This document shows, in pieces, positions 16,439 to 23,790 of a stretch of DNA of 64,000 nucleotides. The stretch comes from Streptacidiphilus albus JL83 (GTDB lineage: Bacteria > Actinomycetota > Actinomycetes > Streptomycetales > Streptomycetaceae). The DNA is taken from positions 3,172,017 to 3,236,016 of the forward strand of contig NZ_JQML01000001.1 of NCBI RefSeq assembly GCF_000744705.1. Reading direction: 5' to 3'. The translations under genes were made by a program, and so were the position numbers. Within the stretch, counting starts at the first letter, position 1; each line of letters starts with the position of its first letter. A model generated the notes under the pieces. That model was not told where the DNA came from, did no database searches, and saw only the letters and a program-made list of their open reading frames with translations.

Positions 16439-16595
16439 GAGCTCGCCATCAATGTGCGGGCCGCCTTCCTCACCTCCCAGGCAGCGCTCCGGCAGCGGAT
16501 CCGGCCGCTACATCACCGGCGCCACCCTCGCCGTCGACGGCGGCTACGCCGCGCGAGTCCCGGGTCGGCCGCCTGACAACAGGGACAGCGCTTGA
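16439..16595 (+). pseudogene. Remnant of a short-chain dehydrogenase/reductase gene
   Basis: Two SDR fragments sit in different frames. Bases 16439-16489 encode ELAINVRAAFLTSQAAL, matching the helix after the N-N-A-G region. Bases about 16497-16550 encode GSGRYITGATLAVDGGYA, the classic SDR C-terminus. The catalytic Ser-Tyr-Lys part between them and the Rossmann N-terminus are gone, so this is a deletion remnant. It lies between soxR and a SoxR-box-like palindrome, which suggests the ancestral gene here was a SoxR target. Confidence 0.6.
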
Positions 16596-16614
16596 CTTCA
16601 AGTGCGCTTGAAGT
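16592..16614 (+). promoter_or_regulatory. Perfect SoxR-box-like palindrome overlapping a -35 element
   Basis: ACTTCAAG-TGCG-CTTGAAGT at 16595-16614 is a perfect 20-base inverted repeat. Its core CTTCAAG-N4-CTTGAAG has the architecture of known SoxR boxes (CCTCAAG-N4-CTTGAGG). It overlaps TTGACT (16592-16597), a good -35. The ATG of the transketolase N-subunit gene lies only 14 bases downstream, so the transcript may have almost no leader; no clear -10 is visible. Confidence 0.65.
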
Positions 16615-16628
16615 TGCAGCCTGGTCCC

Positions 16629-17345
16629 ATGACGCTGACAAGCAACGACACCGCACTGCTCACCACCGACGACGACCGTGACCGGCTGTTCGGGCTGATG
16701 TCCCTGATGACCGGCGCGGAGAAGCACACCCACGCCGCGACCTCCACCCTGGACGTGCTCTGGGTGCTCTACGACCAGGTGCTCCGGGTCGCTCCCGGCT
16801 CCGTCGACGCCCCGGACCGGGACCGGTTCCTGCTGTCCAAGGGCCACGGGCCGATGGCCTACTACGCGGTGCTGGCCGCGAAGGGCTTCATCGACCCGGC
16901 CCTGCTGCCCGGCTTCGGCAGCTTCGACTCGCCGCTCGGCCACCACCCGGACCGGACGCTGATCCCCGGCGTCGAGATCGGCAGCGGCTCGCTGGGGCAC
17001 GGGCTGCCGCTCGCCGTCGGCACGGCGCTGGGACTGCGCGCCCAGGGACTGTCGGACCCGGCGGTGTGGGTGCTGGTCGGCGACGCGGAGCTGGACGAGG
17101 GCAGCAACCACGAGGCCCTCGCCTACGCCGGGGCGGCCGGACTGTCCCGGCTGCACACCGTCGTGATCGACAACGACTCGGCCACCCACGGCTGGCGCGG
17201 CGGCATCGCCTCCCGCTTCGAGGCGGCCGGCTGGTCGGCGGTCACGGTCGACGGGCGCGACCAGGCCGCGCTCCGGGCCGCCTTCACCACGCCGCACCCG
17301 GACCGCCCGCTGGCCGTCGTCGCCGTCGTGGAACCCAAGTTCTGA
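16629..17345 (+). CDS. Transketolase, N-terminal (TPP pyrophosphate-binding) subunit
   Basis: This 238-residue protein matches the first third of transketolase, carrying the thiamine pyrophosphate phosphate-binding fold. Visible are the LSKGHGPMAYYAVLA segment near residue 65, GSLGHGLPLAVG near 115, and the TPP motif GDAELDEGSNHEA... ending VIDND around 145-180. It pairs with the separate C-terminal subunit encoded 45 bases downstream. Together they would transfer two-carbon units in the pentose phosphate pathway or act on a related ketose in a specialised pathway, as split transketolases often do. ATG 16629 is chosen because it lies just after the palindrome and precedes a normal N-terminus. 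It is probably a SoxR target by position. Confidence 0.88.
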   Translation: MTLTSNDTALLTTDDDRDRLFGLMSLMTGAEKHTHAATSTLDVLWVLYDQVLRVAPGSVDAPDRDRFLLSKGHGPMAYYAVLAAKGFIDPALLPGFGSFDSPLGHHPDRTLIPGVEIGSGSLGHGLPLAVGTALGLRAQGLSDPAVWVLVGDAELDEGSNHEALAYAGAAGLSRLHTVVIDNDSATHGWRGGIASRFEAAGWSAVTVDGRDQAALRAAFTTPHPDRPLAVVAVVEPKF

Positions 17346-17390
17346 CTCCCCCTGCCCCTAGTCCAGCCGACCCCGCCCCGGAGGCACCCC

Positions 17391-18281
17391 GTGCGCAGCC
17401 GCTTCATCTCCACCGCCACCTCCCTGCTCGACGAGGACCCGCGCCTCGCGGTCGTGATCGCCGACATCTCCGCCGACGGCTTCGCGCCGGCCCGCCGCAG
17501 CCACCCGGACCGGGTGGTGAACGTCGGCATCCGGGAGCAGTTGCTGATCGGCGCCGCCGGCGGGATGGCGCTGACCGGGCTGCGGCCGATCGCCCACACC
17601 TTCGCCAGCTTCCTGGTCGAACGCCCCTTTGAGCAGGTCAAGTTGGACCTGGGACACCAGGGTGTCGGCGCCGTGCTGGTCAGCGCCCTGGGCTCGTACG
17701 ACTGGCCGGCCGGTGGGCGGACCCACATGTCCCCGGGCGACGTCGCCCTGCTGGACACGCTCCCCGACTGGACCGTCCACGTCCCCGGCCACCCGGACGA
17801 GGCCGAGCTGCTGCTGCGCGACGCGGCCGCCGGCGACGGACTGGTCTACGTCCGGCTGTCCGAGCAGCACAACGCCACTGCCCACCCGGTCACCCCGGGA
17901 CGCTTTCTGACGCTCCGCCGGGGCAGTGCCGGGACCGTCCTCGCGGTCGGGCCGATGCTGGAGCCGGTCCTGGCCGCCACCGCCGACCTGGACGTCACCG
18001 TCCTCTACGCGACCACGGTCCGCCCCTTCGACGCGGAGGCGCTCCGGGCCGCCGTCGCGCACAGCGCCGGACCGGCCGAGGTCGTGATCGTCGAGCCCTA
18101 CCTCGCCGGCACCTCCACCCCCTTCGCCAACGAGGCGCTGGACCGGCTGCCGCACCGGATCCTGGGCCTGGGCGTCGCCCGCGACGAGGTCCGCCACTAC
18201 GGGTCCATGGCCGAGCACCTCACCGCCCACGGGCTCGACGCCCGTTCGCTGCGGAACCGGATCACCGGCTGGCTCGGCTGA
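17391..18281 (+). CDS. Transketolase, C-terminal (pyrimidine-binding) subunit
   Basis: This 296-residue partner supplies the pyrimidine-binding and C-terminal domains. Features include VNVGIREQLLIGAAGGMALTG near residue 45 (with the catalytic Glu that activates the cofactor), a central region with SYDWPAGG, and the C-terminal transketolase fold near residues 175-290 (VLYATTVRPFD, VIVEPYLAG). GTG 17391 has GGAGG about 8 bases upstream. The two subunits are encoded in order and are almost certainly one transcript. A free-standing C-subunit is typical of archaeal and of secondary bacterial transketolases, so this is likely not the housekeeping enzyme. Confidence 0.88.
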   Translation: MRSRFISTATSLLDEDPRLAVVIADISADGFAPARRSHPDRVVNVGIREQLLIGAAGGMALTGLRPIAHTFASFLVERPFEQVKLDLGHQGVGAVLVSALGSYDWPAGGRTHMSPGDVALLDTLPDWTVHVPGHPDEAELLLRDAAAGDGLVYVRLSEQHNATAHPVTPGRFLTLRRGSAGTVLAVGPMLEPVLAATADLDVTVLYATTVRPFDAEALRAAVAHSAGPAEVVIVEPYLAGTSTPFANEALDRLPHRILGLGVARDEVRHYGSMAEHLTAHGLDARSLRNRITGWLG

Positions 18282-18351
18282 GCGACCTGCCGGGGCGTCA
18301 ACCAGGCCCGGAGCATCACGCGTTGGCGCACCCGGCAGCTTCGCGAATATT

Positions 18352-18383
18352 GCAGTAGAAATCTTGCGGAACTTATCTACTGC
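18352..18383. promoter_or_regulatory. Inverted repeat before the ArsR-like regulator
   Basis: GCAGTAGA (18352-18359) and TCTACTGC (18376-18383) are perfect 8-base arms separated by 16 bases and flanked by AT-rich sequence, ending 15 bases before the regulator ATG at 18399. Position suggests autoregulation of the regulator-exporter pair. Confidence 0.5.
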
Positions 18384-18398
18384 TTCTACCCTGGAGCC

Positions 18399-18989
18399 AT
18401 GCCCGAATCCCGACGACTCAACGACCCGGCCGTGCTCAAGGGCCTGACCCACCCCCTGCGGCGCAGGCTGTTCCGGCTCCTGTCGCTGCTCGGCCCGGCG
18501 ACCGTGACCATGCTCGGCCAGCATGTCGAGGCCGACCCGGGCCAGATCAGCTACCACCTCCGCGAGCTGGGCCGGCGCGGCTTCATCGAGGAGGCCCCGG
18601 AGCTGGCCCGGGACCGGCGCGAGCGCTGGTGGCGCATCGTGCCGGGCTCCGTCACCTGGTCCACCTCGCAGTTCGAGGACCCGGCCGACCGCGCCACCGC
18701 CGACACCCTCTACGGCGCCATCGTCGCCGAGCAGTTCGACCGGCTCCGGAGCTACGAGGCCGCCCGCGAGGACTGGGGCGAGGACTGGTCGAACGCCGCC
18801 GTCGCCTCCAACTCGCACCTCCGGCTCAGCCCGGACGAACTGCGCGAGCTGAGCAGCGAGCTCAACGGCGTGCTGCGCCGCTGGGCCGACGCCCACCGGC
18901 ACGACCCGCACACCAGGCCCGAGGACCGCGACGACGACGGCCGCGAGAACGTCTTCCTCTTCTTCCACGGATTCCCGGAGCGACCATGA
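18399..18989 (+). CDS. ArsR-type winged-helix transcriptional regulator
   Basis: This 196-residue regulator begins with a helix-turn-helix of the HTH_20/ArsR type: LKGLTHPLRRRLFRLLSLLGPATVTMLGQHVEADPGQISYHLRELGRRGFIEEA, about residues 14-67. The remaining 130 residues are helical and acidic with no known ligand domain and no metal-binding Cys. Regulators of this shape commonly control the adjacent exporter. Its stop overlaps the start of the MFS gene by four bases (ATGA), so the two are coupled. An inverted repeat lies just upstream. Confidence 0.82.
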   Translation: MPESRRLNDPAVLKGLTHPLRRRLFRLLSLLGPATVTMLGQHVEADPGQISYHLRELGRRGFIEEAPELARDRRERWWRIVPGSVTWSTSQFEDPADRATADTLYGAIVAEQFDRLRSYEAAREDWGEDWSNAAVASNSHLRLSPDELRELSSELNGVLRRWADAHRHDPHTRPEDRDDDGRENVFLFFHGFPERP

Positions 18990-20257
18990 CCGTGACGGCG
19001 GGTACCGCGACCGGCACGTCCACCACCCGCGTCCGCTCCCGCTCCGCCCTGCGGGAGCCTGCCTTCCGGCGCTACCTGAGCGGCCAGACCGTCTCCCAGC
19101 TCGGAAACCAGATCTGGTACGTCGCCCTGTCCTGGTCCGCGGTCCACCTCGGCTCGGCCGGCACCGCGGGCCTGCTGCTCACCCTGTCGGCGCTGCCCCG
19201 GCTGATGCTGATCCTCTTCGGCGGCGTGATCGCGGACCGCTTCGACATCCGCCGGCTGATGCTCGGCAGCGACGCCCTGCGCACCCTGGTCACCCTCGGC
19301 GCCGCCGGCATCGCGCTGCTGAACCCGGGCATGGCCCTGCTGGCCACCCTCGCCGTCGGCTTCGGCATCGTCGACGCGCTGTTCCTGCCCTCGGCCGGAG
19401 CCATGCAGCCGCGACTGCTGGAACCCGGGCAGTACCCGAGCGGCGCGGTCGTCGCCAGTATGGCGGCCCGGCTGGCGCTGTCCGTCGGCGCCCCGCTGGG
19501 CGGACTGCTGGTCGCCCTGGGCGGCGTGCCGCTGGCGCTGCTGGTCGACGCCGCGACCTTCGCCGTCTCGGTGGCGACCCTGGCCACCGTCCGACCGCGA
19601 CCGCTGCCGGAGGCGGTCGACGGCGAGGGCGGCCGGAAGGCGGCCCCCTCCTGTGCCAAGGACTTCCGGGCCGGACTGTCGTTCCTGGTCCGGCACCCGG
19701 TGCTGGGCCCGATGACCCTGGTCGTGCTGCTGATCAACGTGGGCTTCGTCGGCCCGATGAACATCGGCATGGCCGAGCTGGCCGACCACCGGGGCTGGGG
19801 CGCGTCGGGCATCGGCCTGATGCTGACCGGCTTCGGCCTGGGCTCGGCCGCCGGGGCGCTGCTGATGAGCCGGCTCAAGGTGCGCGGCGGCGCCGGGGTC
19901 TGGATGGCGGTCTGCGGAGCCGTCCAGGGGATCGCGGTGTTCGGCACCGCGCTGGTCCCCGGCACCGGAACGGCCGTGGCCGCCACCGCCGTCGTCGGCC
20001 TGTGCAGCGGCCCGATCGCCGTGATCGCCTCGATCCTGACCCAGTCCGAGACGCCGGACGAGCTCCGGGGCCGGGTCAGCGCCTTCAGCACGCTGCTCTC
20101 CCTCGGCATCGTCCCGCTGGCCGGGGCGGCCACCGGCTTCGCCATCGCCACGGTCGGCCTGGTCGGCGCCTACGCGGGCTGCGGGGCGGTCGAGGTGGCC
20201 GGACTCCTGATGCTGCTCCTCCCGGGCTTCCGCAGAGCGGCCTGCCCGACGCGCTGA
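18986..20257 (+). CDS. Major facilitator superfamily exporter
   Basis: This 423-residue protein has about 12 hydrophobic segments and resembles the enterobactin-exporter (EntS)-like branch of MFS drug efflux pumps. Visible are FRRYLSGQTVSQLGNQIWYVALSW (TM1 and its preceding motif), GGVIADRFDIRRLML (the intracellular loop 2-3 signature, around residues 75-90), and a paired motif in the second half. A 20-residue Thr-rich N-terminus precedes TM1. It is translationally coupled to the ArsR-like regulator, so it is probably an inducible efflux pump for a toxic or endogenous compound; the substrate is unknown. Confidence 0.87.
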   Translation: MTVTAGTATGTSTTRVRSRSALREPAFRRYLSGQTVSQLGNQIWYVALSWSAVHLGSAGTAGLLLTLSALPRLMLILFGGVIADRFDIRRLMLGSDALRTLVTLGAAGIALLNPGMALLATLAVGFGIVDALFLPSAGAMQPRLLEPGQYPSGAVVASMAARLALSVGAPLGGLLVALGGVPLALLVDAATFAVSVATLATVRPRPLPEAVDGEGGRKAAPSCAKDFRAGLSFLVRHPVLGPMTLVVLLINVGFVGPMNIGMAELADHRGWGASGIGLMLTGFGLGSAAGALLMSRLKVRGGAGVWMAVCGAVQGIAVFGTALVPGTGTAVAATAVVGLCSGPIAVIASILTQSETPDELRGRVSAFSTLLSLGIVPLAGAATGFAIATVGLVGAYAGCGAVEVAGLLMLLLPGFRRAACPTR

Positions 20258-20624
20258 CGGGGGCGGCTACGGGAAGAAATGGCAACCAGCCGGTGAATCC
20301 CAAGAGGATCTGGGCTTCAGCCTTGTGATCCATGGCTCATTTGCAGAAAAAATCGCTGAATGCACCAAATGCCGTTTGCCCGCATGCTGAGACCTGTGGC
20401 ATGGTCGATGATGTCGGAGCAACCTCCTCGCTCCGGCCGGACAACGCGGTCCTTCGCCTTCGGGCGCGACCGCCACACCGCCGGCTCCACCCCCTCGGCC
20501 GCGCGGTGGCCACCTCAGGGCCCCCGATCGGGAACAACACGATCGCCGGGGCCCGGCGTGGTAACTGGGCCCAGTAACCGGGCACAGAGACTCAGGTACT
20601 CAAGTTGCTCAGGCGCTCGGAGAA
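20258..20624. other. Convergent intergenic region, no gene seen
   Basis: It separates the MFS gene from the minus-strand ATPase gene. The first half (about 20300-20420) is less GC-rich. No domain, start with ribosome binding site, or strong terminator is visible; CTGGGCCCAG near 20564-20573 is a short palindrome. Confidence 0.5.
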
Positions 20625-21239
20625 TCAGGCGCTCGGAGCCGCTTCGCGGACCCGGAGCTCGAACCAGACCGACTTGCCGTGCGACATCAGATCCGCGCCC
20701 CAGCGCTGCGAGAGCTTGTCGACGAGCTGGAGGCCGCGCCCGCCCTCGTCCTCCGGTTCGCCCAGGATCAGACAGGGCAGCGCGCGCGAGGGGTCGTACA
20801 CCTCGAAGCGGACGCAGCCGTGGCGGCGCACCAGCCGCAGGCCGAAGGTTCGGCCCCCGGTGTGCCGGACCGCATTGGCGATCAGCTCGGAGACCAGTTG
20901 CGCCGCCACCTCGCCGTGCCCGCCCAGGCCCCAGGATTCCAGGGCGGACATGGTGAGGCGTCGGACCCGCCTGGAGGACTGCGGCCCGGCGGCGAACCGG
21001 ACCTCACTCCCCTGCGGGTCGACCAACCGGTCGAAGAGGGCCCGCTCCAACTCCTCCGAGGAGGCGAACAGTCCGATTCCGGACTCGGGGACCTCGTTCG
21101 GCCAGACCGTCGGCAGCGTGGATAAGTCCGCAGGTGGAAGCCCTTCCGCGGGCTCCGGCCAGGCGGTCCGAAGGGCACCGCCGTCCTTGACCGCGTACTG
21201 CTGCTGTGTGACGCCCCGTGCTGCCATGTTGTTCATCAT
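20625..21239 (-). CDS. RsbW-like serine-kinase/ATP-binding regulator
   Basis: This 204-residue protein carries a HATPase_c fold of the RsbW/anti-sigma type in its C-terminal two thirds. The N-box is VSELIANAVRHTGG (about residues 115-128) and the G1 box is DEGGRGLQLVDKLSQRWG (about 165-182). Streptomycetes encode dozens of these free-standing ATPases, which either phosphorylate anti-anti-sigma factors or bind sigma factors. The first 65 residues are unrelated and possibly regulatory. Several ATGs occur at the N-terminus (21239 and shortly after), so the start is uncertain by a few codons. No partner anti-anti-sigma gene is adjacent. Confidence 0.82.
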   Translation of the reverse strand: MMNNMAARGVTQQQYAVKDGGALRTAWPEPAEGLPPADLSTLPTVWPNEVPESGIGLFASSEELERALFDRLVDPQGSEVRFAAGPQSSRRVRRLTMSALESWGLGGHGEVAAQLVSELIANAVRHTGGRTFGLRLVRRHGCVRFEVYDPSRALPCLILGEPEDEGGRGLQLVDKLSQRWGADLMSHGKSVWFELRVREAAPSA

Positions 21240-21348
21240 GGCAACTCACGGGTGATCGCGGGAGCACTATGCGTAAAGAATCATCAGTGCTTCTGGCATA
21301 TGCCTAATTTTCCCGGGGTCGGCGCCGAAATCTCGATCACCCGTCCGA

Positions 21349-22122
21349 TCAGCGGAACTGTGCCTTCCCCGGTCCCTCCTGGACAAAACTTCTCATACCG
21401 ATTTCCCGGTCCTCGGTCGCGAACAGCCCTGCGAACAGCTGCCGTTCGAGGGTCAGACCGGTCTCCAGATCGGTCTCCAGACCTCGGTCCACCGCCTCCT
21501 TCGCCGCCCGCAGCGCATAGGCGGGACCGGTCGCCAGCTTCAGCGCCCAGGCGCGCGCCGTGGCGTACACCTCGTCGGCCGGGACGACCTGGTCGGCGAG
21601 GCCGATCCGCAGCGCCTCCTCGGCCCGGACCTGACGCCCGGTGAAGATCAGTTCCTTGGCCCGCGCCGGGCCGACCAGCCGGGCGAGCCGCTGGGTGCCG
21701 CCGGCGCCGGGGATCAGCCCGAGCAGGATCTCCGGCTGCCCGAACTTCGCGTTCTCGGCGGCGATCCGGATGTCCGCGCAGAGCGCCAGCTCGCAGCCGC
21801 CGCCCAGGGCGTAGCCGGTGACGGCCGCGACCACCGGCTTGGGGATCCGGGCGACGGCGGTGAAGGCCGCCTGCAGCGCGCCCCCGCGCTCCACCATGTC
21901 CGTGTAGGACATCCCCTGCATCTCCTTGATGTCCGCCCCGGCCGCGAACACCCGCTCCCCGCCGTAGACCACCACGGCCCGGACGTCGCCGCGCGCGGCG
22001 GCCTCGTCCGCGACCTCCTTGAGCTGGTCCTGCATGGCCGCGTCCAGCGCGTTCATCGGCGGCCTGGCCAGCAGGATCGTGCCGACGGCGTCCTCGACCT
22101 CAAGTGTGACGAACCGTTCCAT
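21349..22122 (-). CDS. Enoyl-CoA hydratase/isomerase family protein
   Basis: This 257-residue crotonase-fold protein probably hydrates 2-enoyl-CoA in beta-oxidation. The oxyanion-hole segments are AAGADIKEM near residue 65 and GYALGGGCELALCADIRIA near residue 105. The two active-site acids are in the expected places: E in GQPEILLGLIPGAGG and E/D after it. ATG 22122 has a GGGAGAG upstream and fits the usual length; an in-frame start at 22182 would add a low-complexity leader. It stands alone on the minus strand. Confidence 0.9.
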   Translation of the reverse strand: MERFVTLEVEDAVGTILLARPPMNALDAAMQDQLKEVADEAAARGDVRAVVVYGGERVFAAGADIKEMQGMSYTDMVERGGALQAAFTAVARIPKPVVAAVTGYALGGGCELALCADIRIAAENAKFGQPEILLGLIPGAGGTQRLARLVGPARAKELIFTGRQVRAEEALRIGLADQVVPADEVYATARAWALKLATGPAYALRAAKEAVDRGLETDLETGLTLERQLFAGLFATEDREIGMRSFVQEGPGKAQFR

Positions 22123-22214
22123 GAGCGCTCTCCCTGGGGACTGGGCTGGTGGAGCCGCCGTGCCGACGGCTGGTGAACGCATGTTAACCGGACGTGCCGA
22201 GGCTGCGGAACGCG

Positions 22215-22250
22215 GCGCGGCCCGGTCCCCCTCGGGGGACCGGGCCGCGC
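22215..22250 (-). terminator. Strong hairpin downstream of the first L,D-transpeptidase gene
   Basis: A perfect 16-bp stem (GCGCGGCCCGGTCCCC paired with its complement) around a CTCG loop. It lies 61 bases beyond the stop of the minus-strand gene ending at 22311. No T-run follows, as is common in streptomycetes. Confidence 0.75.
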
Positions 22251-22310
22251 TGTGGGCTCCGGGCTGTCAGCTCCGGGCTGTGGGCTCCGAGTCTCGGGCG
22301 TGAACCGCCG

Positions 22311-23663
22311 TCAGCCGGCGGTCCAGTTCGCCCAGGACATGTTCCACCCGTTCCAGCCGTTGTCCGGCTGGACCTGGGCCGAGGGCGAGTCGACCACCTG
22401 CACCACGTCGCCGATGAGCGAGTTCGCGTAGAACCAGCCCGCCGGCGTGGTCGGGTCGCCGCCGCCCTGGACGTCGTGCAGGCCGACGCAGCCGTGGCTG
22501 GTGTTGGCGGTGCCGAAGGTCGAGATCGGCCGCCAGTAGTTGCCGTGGACGAAGGTCCCCGAGGTCGTCAGCCGCATGGCGTGCGGCACGTCCGGGATGT
22601 TGTAGGCGTCGCCGAGCCCCACCGTCTCCGCGTTCATGTCGATGCTCTGGTACTTCTGCGAGATCACCATGACGCCGTTGTAGGTGGTGTGGTCCGGGTC
22701 GCCCAGCGAGGCGGGGAGGGTCCGGTAGGCGGTCCCGTTGCGGTAGATCGTGAGCATGTGCGTGGCGCTGTTGGCGACGCTGACCTGGTTACGGCCGATG
22801 GTGAAGGCGACGTCCTTGTACTGGGTGTCGTAGACGCCGGGCGAGGTCTCCACCCCGTCCGGATCCATGTGCAGGACCACCTTGGTGCCGGGCGCCCAGT
22901 AGGACTGCGGACGGTAGTCGATCCGGTCGTTGCCGAACCAGTGGCCCACGACCGGGACGCTCGGGTCGGAGGTGACCGTGATCGCCCGCTGCACCGCGGC
23001 CCGGTCCGCCGCGGCCACCGGCTGGTTGAAGTTGATCGACACCTCCATGCCCACCCCGTAGGTGGCGCCGGAGTCGACGTTGAAGACGCCGGCGTTCACC
23101 TGACTCGGGGTCAGGGTGGTGAAGGAGCTCGTGCCGGTGACCGCGAGACCGTCCGCGTCCACGGCGGTCGCCGACACCGTGTACCGGGAGCCGGTGCGCA
23201 GCGCGCCGGTGGGCGTCCAGCTGCTGCCGTCGGCGGCGACGGTCCCGGCCGCGACGGTGCCCGCAGCGGAGACGACCTTGACCGCCGTCAGCTTGCCCGA
23301 GGCCGCCGTGACCTTCAGCGCGCCGGTGGTCGCGACATTGACCGCGCCGCTCTGCGGCAGGATGCTCACCACCGCCGACGAGGCCTTCTCGCTCGGCGCC
23401 GAGGGCGCGCTCGACGCGCTGCTCTTCGCGTCCTCGCTGCCGCTGCCCACGACGGCCTTGCTGCTGCCGCCGCCGCAGGCCGTGGCCAGCAGCAGTACCG
23501 GCACGACCACGGCGGCGAGCAGCCCGCGCCGCAGGCCGGCCCGGCGCGGGGCAGCACTGCGCAGGCGGCGGGGGCCGTCGGCTATGCCCGTCGGCGGCGT
23601 ACCGGAGTCCCACCCGTCCCCTGGTGTACCGCCATCGCCGTCGAATGCCCGTGCCGAGTCCAA
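22311..23663 (-). CDS. L,D-transpeptidase lipoprotein with Ig-like domains (LdtMt2-like)
   Basis: This 450-residue enzyme forms 3-3 crosslinks in peptidoglycan. After a long basic N-terminus, a lipoprotein signal ends at LLATACGGG (Cys near residue 62). Two Ig-like domains follow (about 95-290), then the YkuD catalytic domain, with GTFVHGNYW and the nucleophile in SHGCVGLHDV near residue 410. This is the architecture of mycobacterial LdtMt2. The start is TTG 23663 with GGGAGGGGAG upstream. A close paralogue lies 128 bases upstream on the same strand. A strong hairpin follows its stop. Confidence 0.88.
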   Translation of the reverse strand: MDSARAFDGDGGTPGDGWDSGTPPTGIADGPRRLRSAAPRRAGLRRGLLAAVVVPVLLLATACGGGSSKAVVGSGSEDAKSSASSAPSAPSEKASSAVVSILPQSGAVNVATTGALKVTAASGKLTAVKVVSAAGTVAAGTVAADGSSWTPTGALRTGSRYTVSATAVDADGLAVTGTSSFTTLTPSQVNAGVFNVDSGATYGVGMEVSINFNQPVAAADRAAVQRAITVTSDPSVPVVGHWFGNDRIDYRPQSYWAPGTKVVLHMDPDGVETSPGVYDTQYKDVAFTIGRNQVSVANSATHMLTIYRNGTAYRTLPASLGDPDHTTYNGVMVISQKYQSIDMNAETVGLGDAYNIPDVPHAMRLTTSGTFVHGNYWRPISTFGTANTSHGCVGLHDVQGGGDPTTPAGWFYANSLIGDVVQVVDSPSAQVQPDNGWNGWNMSWANWTAG

Positions 23664-23790
23664 GCGACTCTCCCCTCCCGAATACCGTTCACCTACCCCT
23701 GAAGACGCGCTGGGCCACGTGTGCGTTGCACGACGCAGGAAAGCGGCGTTCGGAAGGGCGGCGTTCGGGACGGCTCGGGAGGGCAGGGCG

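Noticed and set aside
16356-16595. Small intact protein before the transketolase
   Set aside because: Only the last part resembles SDR sequence; the rest belongs to an SDR fragment in another frame, so it is a remnant.
20258-20624. A gene in the AT-richer stretch
   Set aside because: No frame is conserved-looking or has a ribosome binding site.
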